Assembly (NCBI RefSeq): GCF_000768315.1 | Contig: NZ_AQQX01000001.1 | Span: 558,001-622,000, forward strand | Length of the DNA stretch: 64,000 nt | Source: Pseudooceanicola atlanticus | Lineage (GTDB): Bacteria; Pseudomonadota; Alphaproteobacteria; Rhodobacterales; Rhodobacteraceae | Reading direction: 5' to 3' | Shown: one piece after another, positions 16,352 through 25,890 of the stretch | How the letters are laid out: the number at the start of each line of letters is the position of its first letter | Numbering within the stretch: the first letter of the stretch is position 1 | Program-made: the position numbers and the translations under genes | The notes under the pieces: model-generated | The model's database searches: none | What the model was told of the DNA's origin: nothing | The model's input: the letters and a program-made list of their open reading frames with translations, nothing else

Positions 16352-17673
16352 TGGACAATTTCGATATCGGGCTGCTGTCCTTCCCGGTCCTGATGCTGCT
16401 TATCTTCCTGCGCATGCCGATCGGGCTGGCGATGTTCGCTGTCGGGTTCGGCGGGCTGTATTTCGTGACCGGCGGCACCGTCGTGGCGCTGGCCAAGATG
16501 AAGAGCGAGGCCTATTCGACCTTTTCCAGCTATTCGCTGTCCATCGTGCCGATGTTCCTTCTGATGGGGCAGTTCGCCACGCTGGGCGGGATGAGCAAGG
16601 CCCTGTTCAAGGCCGCCGAAAGCTGGCTGGGCCATCTGCGTGGCGGTGTCGCCATGGCCGCCATCGGGGCCTGTGCCGGGTTCGGCGCGATCTGCGGGTC
16701 GTCGCTGGCCACCGCCGCCACGATGGGCCAGGTCGCCCTGCCCGAGTTGAAGCGGTATGGCTATTCGGGCGGCTTTTCCTCGGCCACCCTGGCCGCAGGT
16801 GGAACGCTGGGCATCCTGATCCCGCCCTCCGTCATCCTCGTTATCTACGCAATTCTGACAGAACAGAACATTGCGAAGCTTTTCCTTGCCGCCTTTATCC
16901 CGGGCATCCTCGCGGCCATCGGATACATGATCACGGTGTCGATCTACGTGCGGCTCAACCCGGATGCGGCGGGCACCCGTCCGGCTGTTCCGATGTCGGA
17001 ACGGTTCGAGGCGATGATCAACGTCATCCCCGTTCTCGTCGTGTTCCTGCTGGTCGTTGGCGGCATCTACCTTGGCATTTTCACTCCGACCGAAGGCGCG
17101 GCCGTGGGGGCCATGGGCACCGGCGTGATCGCCTGGTGGTCCGGCGGGCTGCGCGGGCGGGCCTGGCTGGACAGTTTCCTGGCCACGGCGAAAAGCACCG
17201 CGATGATCTTCTTCATCGTGCTGGGCGCGGCGTTCTACAACAGCTTCCTGGCGCTGACGCAGGTCCCGCAGGAATTGTCGCAATGGGTGGTGGAGCAGGG
17301 TTTCAACCCGTGGGTCGTGCTGTCGATCATCCTGGTCCTGTACCTGGTCTTTGGCTGCCTTATGGACAGCCTGTCGATGATCCTGCTGACGATCCCGATC
17401 TTCTGGCCGATCATCTCGATCCTCGATTTCGGCCTGTCGACCGAGGAATTGGCGATCTGGTTCGGCATCATTGTCCTGATCGTGGTCGAGGTCGGACTGA
17501 TCACGCCGCCGGTGGGGATGAACCTGTTCGTCATCAATTCCATGGACCGCGAAACACCGATCGTGAAGACCTACGGCGCCGTCATGTACTTTGTCGGGTC
17601 CGACATCATCCGCGTCATCATTCTGGTGCTGTTCCCCGGTATCACGCTGTTCCTGCTGCGCCTTCTTCATTAA
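16351..17673 (+). CDS. dctM: TRAP transporter large permease, DctM family
   Basis: Large membrane subunit forming the translocation path. The 440 residues carry about 12 hydrophobic segments. LRMPIGLAMFAVG at the start, SIVPMFLLMGQFA, GGTLGILIPPSVILVIYA and FTPTEGAAVGA are standard DctM motifs, as is EVGLITPPVGMNLFV near the end. ATG at 16351 overlaps the dctQ stop. The catabolic SDR gene begins 94 bases downstream with no strong terminator between, so transport and catabolism are probably one unit. Confidence 0.95.
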   Translation: MDNFDIGLLSFPVLMLLIFLRMPIGLAMFAVGFGGLYFVTGGTVVALAKMKSEAYSTFSSYSLSIVPMFLLMGQFATLGGMSKALFKAAESWLGHLRGGVAMAAIGACAGFGAICGSSLATAATMGQVALPELKRYGYSGGFSSATLAAGGTLGILIPPSVILVIYAILTEQNIAKLFLAAFIPGILAAIGYMITVSIYVRLNPDAAGTRPAVPMSERFEAMINVIPVLVVFLLVVGGIYLGIFTPTEGAAVGAMGTGVIAWWSGGLRGRAWLDSFLATAKSTAMIFFIVLGAAFYNSFLALTQVPQELSQWVVEQGFNPWVVLSIILVLYLVFGCLMDSLSMILLTIPIFWPIISILDFGLSTEELAIWFGIIVLIVVEVGLITPPVGMNLFVINSMDRETPIVKTYGAVMYFVGSDIIRVIILVLFPGITLFLLRLLH

Positions 17674-17767
17674 GAGGTGAGAGGTGAGTTATTGAGCTAG
17701 CAGTTGGCTCATATAATTGTTATGACGCATATCAATCATGGATGCGTCCCATCATGGGAGAGGACAC

Positions 17768-18535
17768 ATGGATATCAACGGAATCGGTGCAATCGTCACG
17801 GGTGCAGGCAGCGGCCTTGGTGCGGCCACGGCACGTCACCTGGCTTCGCTGGGCGCGAAAGTGGGCGTTGCGGATTTCAATGGTGAGGCCGCGGATGCGG
17901 TCGCGGCCGAGATCGGCGGCGTGGCGCTGCACGTGAACGTCGCGGACGAGGCGCAGGTCGAGGCGGCCTTCGACAAGTTCGTCGAGTTCAACGGAGAGGC
18001 GCCCCGCGTCGTCGTCAACTGCGCCGGGATTGGCACTGCCGGCCGCGTCGTCAATCGCGAGGGCAAGCTGGCAATCGACGCCTTCCGCCGCACGCTGGAC
18101 GTGAACCTGATCGGCACCTTCATCATGCTGTCCTACGGCCTGAAGGGCATGCAGGGTCTTGAACCTGCCAACGACGAAGGCGAGCGCGGTGTGATCATCA
18201 ACACCGCCTCTGTGGCCTTCCAGGATGGCCAGATCGGGCAGGCGGCCTACGCAGCCTCGAAGGGCGGTGTTGCGTCCCTGTCGCTGCCGGTCGCGCGCGA
18301 AGCGGCCCGGTCCGGTGTACGGGTCGTCGCCATCGCGCCGGGCATGTTCCAGACCGCGATGGTCGATGGCCTGCCCGAGGAAATCCAGAAAGGCATCGCC
18401 GCCACGATCCCGTTCCCGTCGAAATTCGGCGACCCCGAGGATTACGCGGCCATGGCCGAGCACATCATCCGCAACAAGATGCTGAACGGGTCCTACATCC
18501 GCCTGGATGGGGCCGTGCGTCTTCCCCCCAAGTAA
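17768..18535 (+). CDS. Short-chain dehydrogenase, 3-hydroxyacyl-CoA dehydrogenase type
   Basis: NAD-dependent SDR of 255 residues resembling 3-hydroxyacyl-CoA dehydrogenase type 2 (HSD17B10-like). The cofactor loop is TGAGSGLG at 11-18 with an acidic D36 favouring NAD; NCAG is at 84-87; the catalytic set is S148, Y161 and K165. The ending GSYIRLDGAVRLPPK is typical of that subgroup. ATG at 17768 follows GGGAGAGGAC. Placed first in a five-gene operon, it could oxidise the beta-hydroxyacyl-CoA made by the crotonase that follows. That substrate is inferred from context. Confidence 0.88.
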   Translation: MDINGIGAIVTGAGSGLGAATARHLASLGAKVGVADFNGEAADAVAAEIGGVALHVNVADEAQVEAAFDKFVEFNGEAPRVVVNCAGIGTAGRVVNREGKLAIDAFRRTLDVNLIGTFIMLSYGLKGMQGLEPANDEGERGVIINTASVAFQDGQIGQAAYAASKGGVASLSLPVAREAARSGVRVVAIAPGMFQTAMVDGLPEEIQKGIAATIPFPSKFGDPEDYAAMAEHIIRNKMLNGSYIRLDGAVRLPPK

Positions 18536-18547
18536 CAGGGATTGCCC

Positions 18548-19312
18548 ATGAGCGACGTTCTCAAAATCGACATTGACGGGCCGATCGCGGTTCTCACCAT
18601 GTATCGCCCGGACAAGCGGAACGCGATGAACGACACGCTGCTTGCAGCGCTGGACGCGTTCTTTTCCAACCCGCCCGAGGGCGTGAAGGTTGTCGTGCTG
18701 ACGGGAACGCATGGGCATTTCTGCTCGGGGCTGGACCTGAGCGAACACGTGGCGCGGAATGCGGAAGGTACGCTGCGCCATTCCCGGAACTGGCATGCGG
18801 TCATGGATCGCATCCAGTTTTCCGGCCTGCCGGCTGTCAGCGCGATGACCGGCGCCGTGATCGGGGGCGGCCTGGAACTGGCCACCTCCACCCATGTGCG
18901 GATTGCCGAACCCTCGGTCATTTTCCAGCTGCCCGAGGGGCGGCGCGGGATCTATGTCGGGGGCGGGGCGTCGGTCCGGGTGGGTCGTATCCTCGGCCCT
19001 GACCGGATGACCGAAATGATGCTGACGGGTCGCAAATACGGCGCCGAGGACGGCGAGAGGCTGGGCCTGTGCCATTACTCGGTCGGCGAAGGCGAAGCGA
19101 TGGCGCTGGCGATGGACCTGGCCGGCAAGATCGCCCGAAACGCCAGCCTGTCCAACTACATCATGATCCACGCGATCGCCCGGATCGGGGACATGTCGCG
19201 GGCCGATGGCCTGTTCACCGAAAGCCTGAGCGCGGCGATTGCCCAGACCAGCGCCGACGCGGAAGAGGGGCTGCGCGCCTTCCTTGAAAAGCGCGCGCCG
19301 GAATTCCGGTGA
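18548..19312 (+). CDS. Enoyl-CoA hydratase/isomerase (crotonase) family protein
   Basis: A 254-residue crotonase fold. IAVLTMYRPDKRNAMND is the N-terminal signature, HFCSGLDLSEH the first oxyanion-hole loop and AVIGGGLELATS the second, with a glutamate in GGGLEL; QLPEGRRGIYVGGG supplies a second acidic residue. In the cluster it most likely hydrates a cinnamoyl-type CoA. It lacks the aromatic-pocket motifs I associate with the feruloyl-CoA hydratase-lyase of Pseudomonas, so simple hydration is preferred over retro-aldol cleavage. ATG at 18548; the stop overlaps the next GTG. Confidence 0.88.
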   Translation: MSDVLKIDIDGPIAVLTMYRPDKRNAMNDTLLAALDAFFSNPPEGVKVVVLTGTHGHFCSGLDLSEHVARNAEGTLRHSRNWHAVMDRIQFSGLPAVSAMTGAVIGGGLELATSTHVRIAEPSVIFQLPEGRRGIYVGGGASVRVGRILGPDRMTEMMLTGRKYGAEDGERLGLCHYSVGEGEAMALAMDLAGKIARNASLSNYIMIHAIARIGDMSRADGLFTESLSAAIAQTSADAEEGLRAFLEKRAPEFR

Positions 19313-19818
19313 CACGCCGGGGCGCAGATGCGGCCTCGAAGGCGCCGGCGCCGCGCAAACCGGCAGGCCGCCCGCGTGATGCCCGCCTGCAGGAGCATCT
19401 TGGCTACGTGATGAAGCGGGTCTATTCGCAGATCCACTCCGATGCGATGCGCGTGCTGGAGCCGCTGGGCCTGCGCGTATCGACCTATTCCGCGCTGGCG
19501 GTGATTGCCGACAATCCCGGCTTGCGCCAGTCCCAGATCGCCGAGGAATTGTCGATCGAACGGTCCAACGCGGTTCTGATCATCGACGCGCTGGAGGAGC
19601 CGGGCTGGATCACCCGGAATCGCGTGCCGACCGATCGCCGGTCCTATGCCCTTGAGGCGACGCTGGCAGGTCGTCAGGTGCTCGAACGCGCGACCGAGGC
19701 GCTGAAGGCCCACGAGGCGCGGTTCTTCGCGGGGGTGGAGCCGGCGGCGCTGGACCAGTTCGCCGAGACGTTGCAGCAGATCGCCCGGTCTGCCGAGGAG
19801 GGGGAGGAGAACCCGTGA
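19309..19818 (+). CDS. MarR family transcriptional regulator of the catabolic operon
   Basis: A 169-residue winged-helix regulator. Starts with GTG at 19309, overlapping the crotonase stop. After a basic tail, LGLRVSTYSALAVIADNPGL and QSQIAEELSIERSNAVLIID form the DNA-reading helices; ITRNRVPTDRRSYALEAT is the wing with the conserved DRR. MarR proteins such as HcaR, FerR and CouR repress hydroxycinnamate genes and release DNA on binding the aryl-CoA thioester. By position this gene probably does the same for its own operon. That role is inferred. Confidence 0.9.
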   Translation: MTRRGADAASKAPAPRKPAGRPRDARLQEHLGYVMKRVYSQIHSDAMRVLEPLGLRVSTYSALAVIADNPGLRQSQIAEELSIERSNAVLIIDALEEPGWITRNRVPTDRRSYALEATLAGRQVLERATEALKAHEARFFAGVEPAALDQFAETLQQIARSAEEGEENP

Positions 19819-21611
19819 CCGATCTAGCACCGGAATACGTGGCGCCGCAAAGCGCCGAGGTGGAAACGCTGGCAGATGGCAGCCTGGTGATGCGCACGCT
19901 GCAGCCTCTGGGCCCGGTGGCCGCGACCACCGGCGACTGGCTGGACCATTGGGCCGAGGCCGAACCGGACCGCGTCTTCCTGGCCGAACGGCTGGGCGAT
20001 GGCTGGCGCGAGGTGAGCTATGCGCAGGCGCGGCAGATGGTGCGCGCGCTTGGCGGCTGGATGCTGGGGCAGGGGTTCAAGCCCGGCCAGGTCGTGGCGA
20101 TCCTGTCCGGCAACGGTGTCGACCATGGTCTGCTGGCACTGGCGGCGCAATATGTCGGGCTGGTTTCGGCGGCTGTGGCAGAGCAATACAGCCTGATCCC
20201 TGGCGCTCATGAACGGCTGGCCCATGTCATCGAGGTGTCGGACCCGGTTCTGATCTTCGTCGACAATGCGGAACAGTATGGCGAGGCGCTGAAGCTGCCT
20301 GCGCTGGACGGCCTGACGATCCTGACGGCGCGCCCCGAGGGCGCCCCTGTGCCCGTCACCGATATCGCCGAGGCCTATGCCCATGTCGATGCGGGCGTGG
20401 ACGACGCACATGCCGCCGTTGGGCCGGAGACGCTGGGCAAGATCCTGTTCACCTCCGGGTCCACGTCGCATCCCAAGGCCGTGCGCACGACCCACCGGAT
20501 GATGTGCGTGAACCAGACCCAGCTGGCCGATTGCTTTCCGCTGATGCGGGCCAAGCCGATGAAGATCGTCGACTGGCTGCCATGGAACCATGTCTTCGGC
20601 GGGTCGCATAACTTCAACATGATGCTGTCGAACGGCGGGTCGCTGTACATCGACGACGGCAAGCCCACCGATGCCCTGTTCCCCCGCACGCTTGAGAACC
20701 TCGCGATGCATACCGGGACCCTCGCCTTCAACGTGCCGGTCGGCTACACCCGGCTGCTGGCGGCGCTGAAGGCGGACGAGGCGCTGCGCAAGCGGTTCTT
20801 CGATGGGCTGGAATTCTTCTTCTATGCCGGCGCGTCCCTACCGCAGGAGGTCTGGGACGGGCTGGGACAGATGGCGCTGGAGGAAACCGGCAAGCCGCTT
20901 CTGATGATCTCGTCCTGGGGAATGACGGAAACGGCGCCGGCCGTTCTGCTGGTGCATGAACATGTCGCTCGCTCCGGAATCATCGGCACGCCGGTTCCGG
21001 GGGCGGAGGTCCGCCTGATCCCCGAGGATGAGGGCCGGTTCGAGCTGCGGGTGAAGGGGCCCAACGTGATGCCCGGCTACCTCAACGACCCCGAGAAGAC
21101 GGCTGAAAGCTTTGACGCCGATGGCTGGCTGATCACCGGCGATGCCGTGCGGTTCGTCGATGCCAACGACCCCGATCGCGGGCTGCTGTTCGATGGCCGC
21201 ATCTCGGAAGATTTCAAGCTGACCTCGGGCACCTGGGTCCGGGCTGCGGCGATCCGCGAAGGGCTGATGACGGCGCTGCGCGGACTGGCCGCCGATGTGG
21301 TCGTGACCGGCCATGACAAGGCGCAACTCGGCTGCCTGATCGTGCCTGCCACCCCGGCTAAGGGGGCGGGCGCGGTCGAGGATGCCGCGCTGTTGCAGGA
21401 CATCCGGGACCGTCTGGATACCCTTGCCGCAACGGCGACCGGGTCTTCGACGCGGGTCTGCCGCGCGCTGGTCATGGCCGAGCCGCCCAGCCTGCCGGAC
21501 GGAGAGATCACGGCCAAGGGCAACCTCAATTCCCGCAAGCTGCGCGAACGCCGGGCCGACCTGGTCGACCGGCTTTATACCGACGGCGATCCGGCCGTCG
21601 TCACGGTTTAA
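19815..21611 (+). CDS. AMP-forming aryl-CoA ligase, feruloyl-CoA synthase-like
   Basis: ANL-superfamily enzyme of 598 residues that activates a carboxylic acid with ATP and CoA, releasing AMP and PPi. The ATP-binding loop is LFTSGSTSHPKAV (211-223). WLPWNHVFGGSHNF, FYAGASLPQEVW and SSWGMTETAPAV follow, with DGWLITGD and the late FDGRISEDFKLTSGTWV. The SEDFKLTSGTWV form and overall length match feruloyl-CoA synthases rather than general acyl-CoA synthetases. GTG start at 19815 overlaps the MarR stop. The likely substrate is ferulate, coumarate or a relative; the sequence does not fix which one. Confidence 0.88.
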   Translation: MTDLAPEYVAPQSAEVETLADGSLVMRTLQPLGPVAATTGDWLDHWAEAEPDRVFLAERLGDGWREVSYAQARQMVRALGGWMLGQGFKPGQVVAILSGNGVDHGLLALAAQYVGLVSAAVAEQYSLIPGAHERLAHVIEVSDPVLIFVDNAEQYGEALKLPALDGLTILTARPEGAPVPVTDIAEAYAHVDAGVDDAHAAVGPETLGKILFTSGSTSHPKAVRTTHRMMCVNQTQLADCFPLMRAKPMKIVDWLPWNHVFGGSHNFNMMLSNGGSLYIDDGKPTDALFPRTLENLAMHTGTLAFNVPVGYTRLLAALKADEALRKRFFDGLEFFFYAGASLPQEVWDGLGQMALEETGKPLLMISSWGMTETAPAVLLVHEHVARSGIIGTPVPGAEVRLIPEDEGRFELRVKGPNVMPGYLNDPEKTAESFDADGWLITGDAVRFVDANDPDRGLLFDGRISEDFKLTSGTWVRAAAIREGLMTALRGLAADVVVTGHDKAQLGCLIVPATPAKGAGAVEDAALLQDIRDRLDTLAATATGSSTRVCRALVMAEPPSLPDGEITAKGNLNSRKLRERRADLVDRLYTDGDPAVVTV

Positions 21612-21621
21612 GGAGAACACC

Positions 21622-22494
21622 ATGGTCGACATTTCCAAGGTCCGCGCCATCGACATCCACACCCATGCGGAAGAGCCCTGTGGCTGCCATTCCGATGACG
21701 GCTATGACGATCTGCAATCCACCATGGCCAAGTATTTCGGCGCCCCGTGGGAGCACCCGCCCACCATCGCCGAAACCGCCGCCCATTACCGAGAACAGAA
21801 CATCGCCGCGGTGATCTTTCCCGTCGATGCGGAGCGCGAGACCGGCTATCGCCGCTACAACAACGACGAGGTTGCCGAACAGGTGGCCGAGAATTCCGAC
21901 GTGCTGATCCAGTTCGCCTCGATCGACCCGTGGAAGGGCAAGATGGCGGTGCGCGAGGCGCGGCGGCTGATCCGCGAGTACAAGGTGAAGGGGTTCAAGT
22001 TCCACCCGACCATGCAGGGCTTTTTCGCCAATGACCGGATGGCCTATCCCTTCTACGAAGTGCTGGAGGAGGAAGGCTGCATCGCGCTGTTCCATACCGG
22101 CCAGACCGGTGTGGGGTCCGGTATGCCCGGCGGCAACGGCATGCGGCTGAAATATTCCAACCCGATGTACATGGATGATGTCGCGGTGGATTTCCCGGAC
22201 TTGAAGATCATCCTCGCCCATCCGTCCTTCCCCTGGCAGGAAGAGGCGCTGGCCGTCGCGCAGCACAAGCCGAACGTCTATATCGACCTGTCGGGCTGGT
22301 CGCCCAAGTACTTCCCCGAGATCCTCGTGCGATACTGCAACTCGATCCTGAAGAAGAAGGTGTTGTTCGGGTCGGACTGGCCGATGATCTCGCCCGAGCG
22401 GTGGCTGGGTGCCTTCGACAAGATCGCGATCAAGGACGAGGTCCGCCCGGATATCATCAAGAACAACGCCGCGCGGTTGCTGGGGTTCGAGTGA
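21622..22494 (+). CDS. Amidohydrolase-2 family metal-dependent hydrolase or decarboxylase
   Basis: A 290-residue TIM-barrel protein of the amidohydrolase-2 group, which includes ACMSD, gamma-resorcylate decarboxylase and lactone or C-C hydrolases. The metal site starts with AIDIHTHAEE (HxH at 13 and 15). Later ligands are in KGFKFHPT, LFHTGQ, ILAHPSFPW and LFGSDWP. Last gene of the operon, 10 bases after the CoA ligase. It may act on a ring or side-chain acid made by the pathway; no specific reaction can be read from the sequence. ATG at 21622 after AAGGAGAA. Confidence 0.85.
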   Translation: MVDISKVRAIDIHTHAEEPCGCHSDDGYDDLQSTMAKYFGAPWEHPPTIAETAAHYREQNIAAVIFPVDAERETGYRRYNNDEVAEQVAENSDVLIQFASIDPWKGKMAVREARRLIREYKVKGFKFHPTMQGFFANDRMAYPFYEVLEEEGCIALFHTGQTGVGSGMPGGNGMRLKYSNPMYMDDVAVDFPDLKIILAHPSFPWQEEALAVAQHKPNVYIDLSGWSPKYFPEILVRYCNSILKKKVLFGSDWPMISPERWLGAFDKIAIKDEVRPDIIKNNAARLLGFE

Positions 22495-22500
22495 CGGTTT

Positions 22501-22522
22501 CGCCCGGCACGACTGCCGGGCG
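22501..22522. terminator. Hairpin between convergent amidohydrolase and ald genes
   Basis: A 9-pair stem CGCCCGGCA/TGCCGGGCG with a CGAC loop sits in the 55-base gap between convergent genes. It lacks a strong T-tract on either side, but its position suggests a two-way terminator. Confidence 0.55.
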
Positions 22523-22549
22523 ATCCGTTTCAATCAAGCGTTCGCGGCC

Positions 22550-23692
22550 TTATTCGGCGGCTCGCAGGTGGCCGTCCAGTTCGGCGACGGCGGTTTCCGC
22601 GTCGACCCAGTCGAGGCCCTGGGCCTCGGCCACCGGCTGGCAGGTGATCCGGCCATTGGCGACGTTCAGCCCGGCGCGCAGGTGCGGGTCACGTTCCAAC
22701 GCGGCTTTCACGCCCAGATCGGCGATGCGCAGCAGGTGCGGCAGGGTCGCGTTGTTCAGTGCGTAGGTCGAGGTGCGGGCGACGCCGCCGGGCATGTTGG
22801 CCACGCAGTAATGCACGATACCGTCGACCTCGTAGATCGGGTCCTGGTGGGTTGTGGGGCGCGAGGTTTCGAAACATCCGCCCTGGTCGATGGCGACATC
22901 GACGATCACCGCGCCGGGCTTCATGTCCGACAGCATGGCGCGCGTCACCAGCTTGGGCGCGGCGGCGCCGGGGATCAGGACGGCGCCGATCACGAGGTCG
23001 GCCTCGCGCACCGCGGCATCCAGCGACGTGGCGGTGGAATAGACGGTGTGGACGCGGCCCGCGAATTGCCGGTCGATGTCTTCCAGCACATCGTGCGAGC
23101 GGTCGAGCACGGTGACATCCGCCCCCATGCCGACGGCCATCTGCGCGGCGTTGCGCCCGACGACGCCGCCGCCGATCACGACGACCTTGGCCGGAGCCAC
23201 GCCCGGCACGCCGCCCAGCAGCATCCCGCGGCCGCCCTGTGCCTTTTCAAGCGAATGCGCGCCAGCCTGGATGGACATGCGGCCCGCGACCTGGCTCATC
23301 GGGCGGAGCAGGGGCAGGCCGCCCTTGGCATCCGTCACCGTCTCGTAGGCGATGCAGGTCGCGCCGCTGTCGATCAGGTCTTTGGTCTGTTCGGTATCCG
23401 GGGCGAGGTGGAGATAGGTGTAGAGCGTCTGGCCGGGGCGCAGGCGCTTGCGTTCGACGGCCTGTGGTTCTTTCACCTTCACGATGGTGTCGGCCTCGGC
23501 GAAAACGGTGTCAACATCGGTGAGGCGCGCCCCCGCGGCCTCGTATTCCGCATCCGCCGCGCCGATGCCGTCGCCGGCGCCGGTTTCGATCAGCACCTCG
23601 TGGCCGCGATTGACCAGCTCTGCCACGCTTTCAGGCGTGAGGCCGACACGATATTCGTGGTTCTTGATCTCTTTGGGGCAACCGATTTTCAT
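22550..23692 (-). CDS. ald: Alanine dehydrogenase
   Basis: NAD-dependent oxidative deamination of L-alanine to pyruvate and ammonia. The 380 residues begin [20 protein letters not shown], the family signature, and include [20 protein letters not shown], the nucleotide loop [20 protein letters not shown] and [17 protein letters not shown]. The ATG at 23692 is used rather than an upstream start that adds nine unrelated residues. It has a GGAGGAG site directly upstream. It lies between the catabolic operon and BKACE but has a general nitrogen or carbon role. Confidence 0.95.
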   Translation of the reverse strand: MKIGCPKEIKNHEYRVGLTPESVAELVNRGHEVLIETGAGDGIGAADAEYEAAGARLTDVDTVFAEADTIVKVKEPQAVERKRLRPGQTLYTYLHLAPDTEQTKDLIDSGATCIAYETVTDAKGGLPLLRPMSQVAGRMSIQAGAHSLEKAQGGRGMLLGGVPGVAPAKVVVIGGGVVGRNAAQMAVGMGADVTVLDRSHDVLEDIDRQFAGRVHTVYSTATSLDAAVREADLVIGAVLIPGAAAPKLVTRAMLSDMKPGAVIVDVAIDQGGCFETSRPTTHQDPIYEVDGIVHYCVANMPGGVARTSTYALNNATLPHLLRIADLGVKAALERDPHLRAGLNVANGRITCQPVAEAQGLDWVDAETAVAELDGHLRAAE

Positions 23693-23872
23693 GACGCTCC
23701 TCCTTCGATCGAAGTTCAAATCAGTGACCCAATGGGATCACGAGGTGCGTGCAATGTCCTTGTTATTCTCCGGCCATGGATCACGATTGTCGAAGAAACC
23801 AGCGCGGCACGCCGGTTTCGGGGGAGGATCTGCGGCGGAAGGGGATAGGTGTGAAACCCTGTCCTGTCGGCC

Positions 23873-24709
23873 TCAGGCCGGCATCCGCAGGCCCAGCATC
23901 TCGCGCGCCTGCTGCCAGGTCGCCACGGGGCGTTCGTGCCGGTCGCAGATATCGACGATGCGCTGGACGAGGGCCGCGTTGGACGGCGCGAGCGTCGACT
24001 TGTCGAGGCGGATATTGTCCTCGAGCCCACAGCGGGCGTGACCGCCGGCGGGCACGGTCCATTCGTTGATCGTCAACTGATCCTTGCCGATCCCGGCGGC
24101 ACACCATTCGCTGTCAGGCAGAAGGCGCTTCATCGTCTCGATGTAGAAATCGAAGGTCGGGCGGTCCACCGGCATCGCATTCTTCACGCCCATGACGAAC
24201 TGTACATAGGGCGTGTCGGCGAATTTGCCCTGCTGGAACATCTTGGCCGCCTGGTGGATGTGGCTGAGGTCGAAGGCCTCGATCTCGGGCTTCACGTTGT
24301 AGGTCAGCATTTCGGATGCCAGCCATTCGACGAGGTCCGGCGCGTTTTCGTAGACGCGCGTGGGGAAGTTGTTCGACCCCACGGAGAGCGATGCCATGTC
24401 CGGCGATTGCGGCAGGTGACCGCCACGTTCCCGGCCGGAGCCGGACCGGCCGCCGGTTGAGAACTGGATGATCATGCCGGGGCAGTGCTTTTCCAGCCCT
24501 TCTTTCAGGCGGGCGAATTTCTCGGGGTCGGACGAGGGGGTGCCGTCGTCGTTGCGCACGTGGGCGTGACAGATCGTGGCGCCGGCCTCGAACGCTTCGT
24601 GAGAGGATTCAACCTGTTCGCTGACCGTGATCGGAACGGCAGGGTTGTCGTCCTTCGTCGGCAGGGACCCGGTGATGGCGACACAGATGATGCAGGGCTT
24701 TTCAGACAT
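23873..24709 (-). CDS. Beta-keto acid cleavage enzyme (BKACE, DUF849)
   Basis: Zn-dependent Claisen-type enzyme that condenses a beta-keto acid with acetyl-CoA and splits it to acetoacetate plus a new acyl-CoA. The 278 residues start CIICVAITGSLPTK. The zinc histidines are in ICHAHVRNDDG (H48, H50), with QFSTGGRSG and SVGSNNFPTRVYENAP marking the substrate loops. A conserved glutamate is in PEIEAFDLSH. Length is normal. BKACE specificities are many; a beta-ketoaryl acid is suggested only by the neighbouring operon. GntR lies 79 bases upstream in the same direction. Confidence 0.9.
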   Translation of the reverse strand: MSEKPCIICVAITGSLPTKDDNPAVPITVSEQVESSHEAFEAGATICHAHVRNDDGTPSSDPEKFARLKEGLEKHCPGMIIQFSTGGRSGSGRERGGHLPQSPDMASLSVGSNNFPTRVYENAPDLVEWLASEMLTYNVKPEIEAFDLSHIHQAAKMFQQGKFADTPYVQFVMGVKNAMPVDRPTFDFYIETMKRLLPDSEWCAAGIGKDQLTINEWTVPAGGHARCGLEDNIRLDKSTLAPSNAALVQRIVDICDRHERPVATWQQAREMLGLRMPA

Positions 24710-24788
24710 GCGAATAGCTAGGTTTCAGGCCGGTTGATTGTCAATGTCAAATATCTCCGATGCGGCGATCCCGTGGCATCGGAGGATA

Positions 24789-25463
24789 TCAACCGGTGAC
24801 GATGGACAGGTTGCCCTTGTCTGCCTCTTCGGCCTTCTTGATCTGTTCGACGAAGTCGTCGCCGATGCCTGCGATGGCCTGCATCACCTTGTAGAACGAC
24901 CCGGTTTCGGCGGCGTCCCGGATGTCCATCGTGGTGCGTGTGAAGACATCCCAGGTGGCTTCGGGATCGTTGCGCACATCGTCGGCGCGCCAGCGCAGGA
25001 CACGCCAGAAGGTGGACATGAGTGCATCTCGCAGGATCGGGTCCTTGACCTCGGTGAGATGCAGAAGGATCAGGCGACCGGCCAGCGTCACGTAGGATTC
25101 CGCGTCGCGCACATTGGCAGAGCTGATCGTCTGAGCGATGGCCGCATATTCGATCACCTTGGCCTGGTCGAGCTTCACATTCTCGCAATACCGGGCGGTT
25201 GCCCAGGACAGGTCGCGCAACAACTGGAAGCTCTGCGCGCGGTCCTCGGGGTCGTAGGCCACCACGCACGAGCCATAGCCCGACCGGATCGCCAGCATGT
25301 GTTCGCGTTCCAGCGCTTGCAGCACCTGGCGGATCGGCGTGCGAGACATGCCGAATTCCTTCGACAGTTCTGTCTCCTTCAGGATCGCCTCTTCGCCCGG
25401 GGGAACCAGGGAAATGCGGACCCGGAGGAGGTCGAGAATACCGGCGTAGTTGTTCTGAGGCAT
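24789..25463 (-). CDS. GntR family transcriptional regulator (FCD-like)
   Basis: A 224-residue regulator. The N-terminal winged helix includes ILKETELSKEFGMSRTPIRQVLQALERE, the GntR signature, then a helical effector domain with scattered histidines and acids (for example LTLHLTE-like LILLHLTEVKD) typical of FCD ligand domains. It probably controls itself and the BKACE gene downstream. Its own upstream region holds a TGTATACA palindrome at 25650, the kind of half-site many FCD regulators read. The effector is not known. Confidence 0.88.
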   Translation of the reverse strand: MPQNNYAGILDLLRVRISLVPPGEEAILKETELSKEFGMSRTPIRQVLQALEREHMLAIRSGYGSCVVAYDPEDRAQSFQLLRDLSWATARYCENVKLDQAKVIEYAAIAQTISSANVRDAESYVTLAGRLILLHLTEVKDPILRDALMSTFWRVLRWRADDVRNDPEATWDVFTRTTMDIRDAAETGSFYKVMQAIAGIGDDFVEQIKKAEEADKGNLSIVTG

Positions 25464-25890
25464 TGGCTGCCGCCTTCTTATTGGGTGGTGAGAGTATAGC
25501 CACCCTAGGTGAATAACAAAGCGCGCCCTGTCAGTTGACCTTGCGCCACATGGTGATCGGCACTGTTTCGCCGGGTTTGCATTTCTGTTGGGTCCGCAAA
25601 AAATTCACGAAATGGAATGGTTTTGCGTTTACACGTCGTGATGTCTACCTGTATACATTAATAACTCACCCGGGGTTGCCCGTGCAACCCTCCTTGATGG
25701 TGGTCGTCAAATTTCGGGGCGGCTGTCATCTGGAAGACACGGTGGCTGGGGCTGACCGGCATGCTGCCCAATGTCGGTTCTTGCTGTCCCCCCGGACGCG
25801 CCCCCGCTTTGTCGTGACTTGGGACTGGCCGGATATCCGCTGTCCCTATCGGGTATCCGGCCGCTACCCCACCCAACATGAAGCGATCAC
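25464..25890. other. Gene-free region upstream of the GntR gene
   Basis: About 430 bases without a supportable gene; the ORFs that cross it have no family features. Sequence shows a perfect 8-base palindrome TGTATACA at 25650-25657, about 190 bases upstream of the GntR start codon, in a locally AT-rich stretch. The same 8-mer appears again at 27892-27899. It is a plausible GntR-type operator, with low certainty. Confidence 0.35.
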
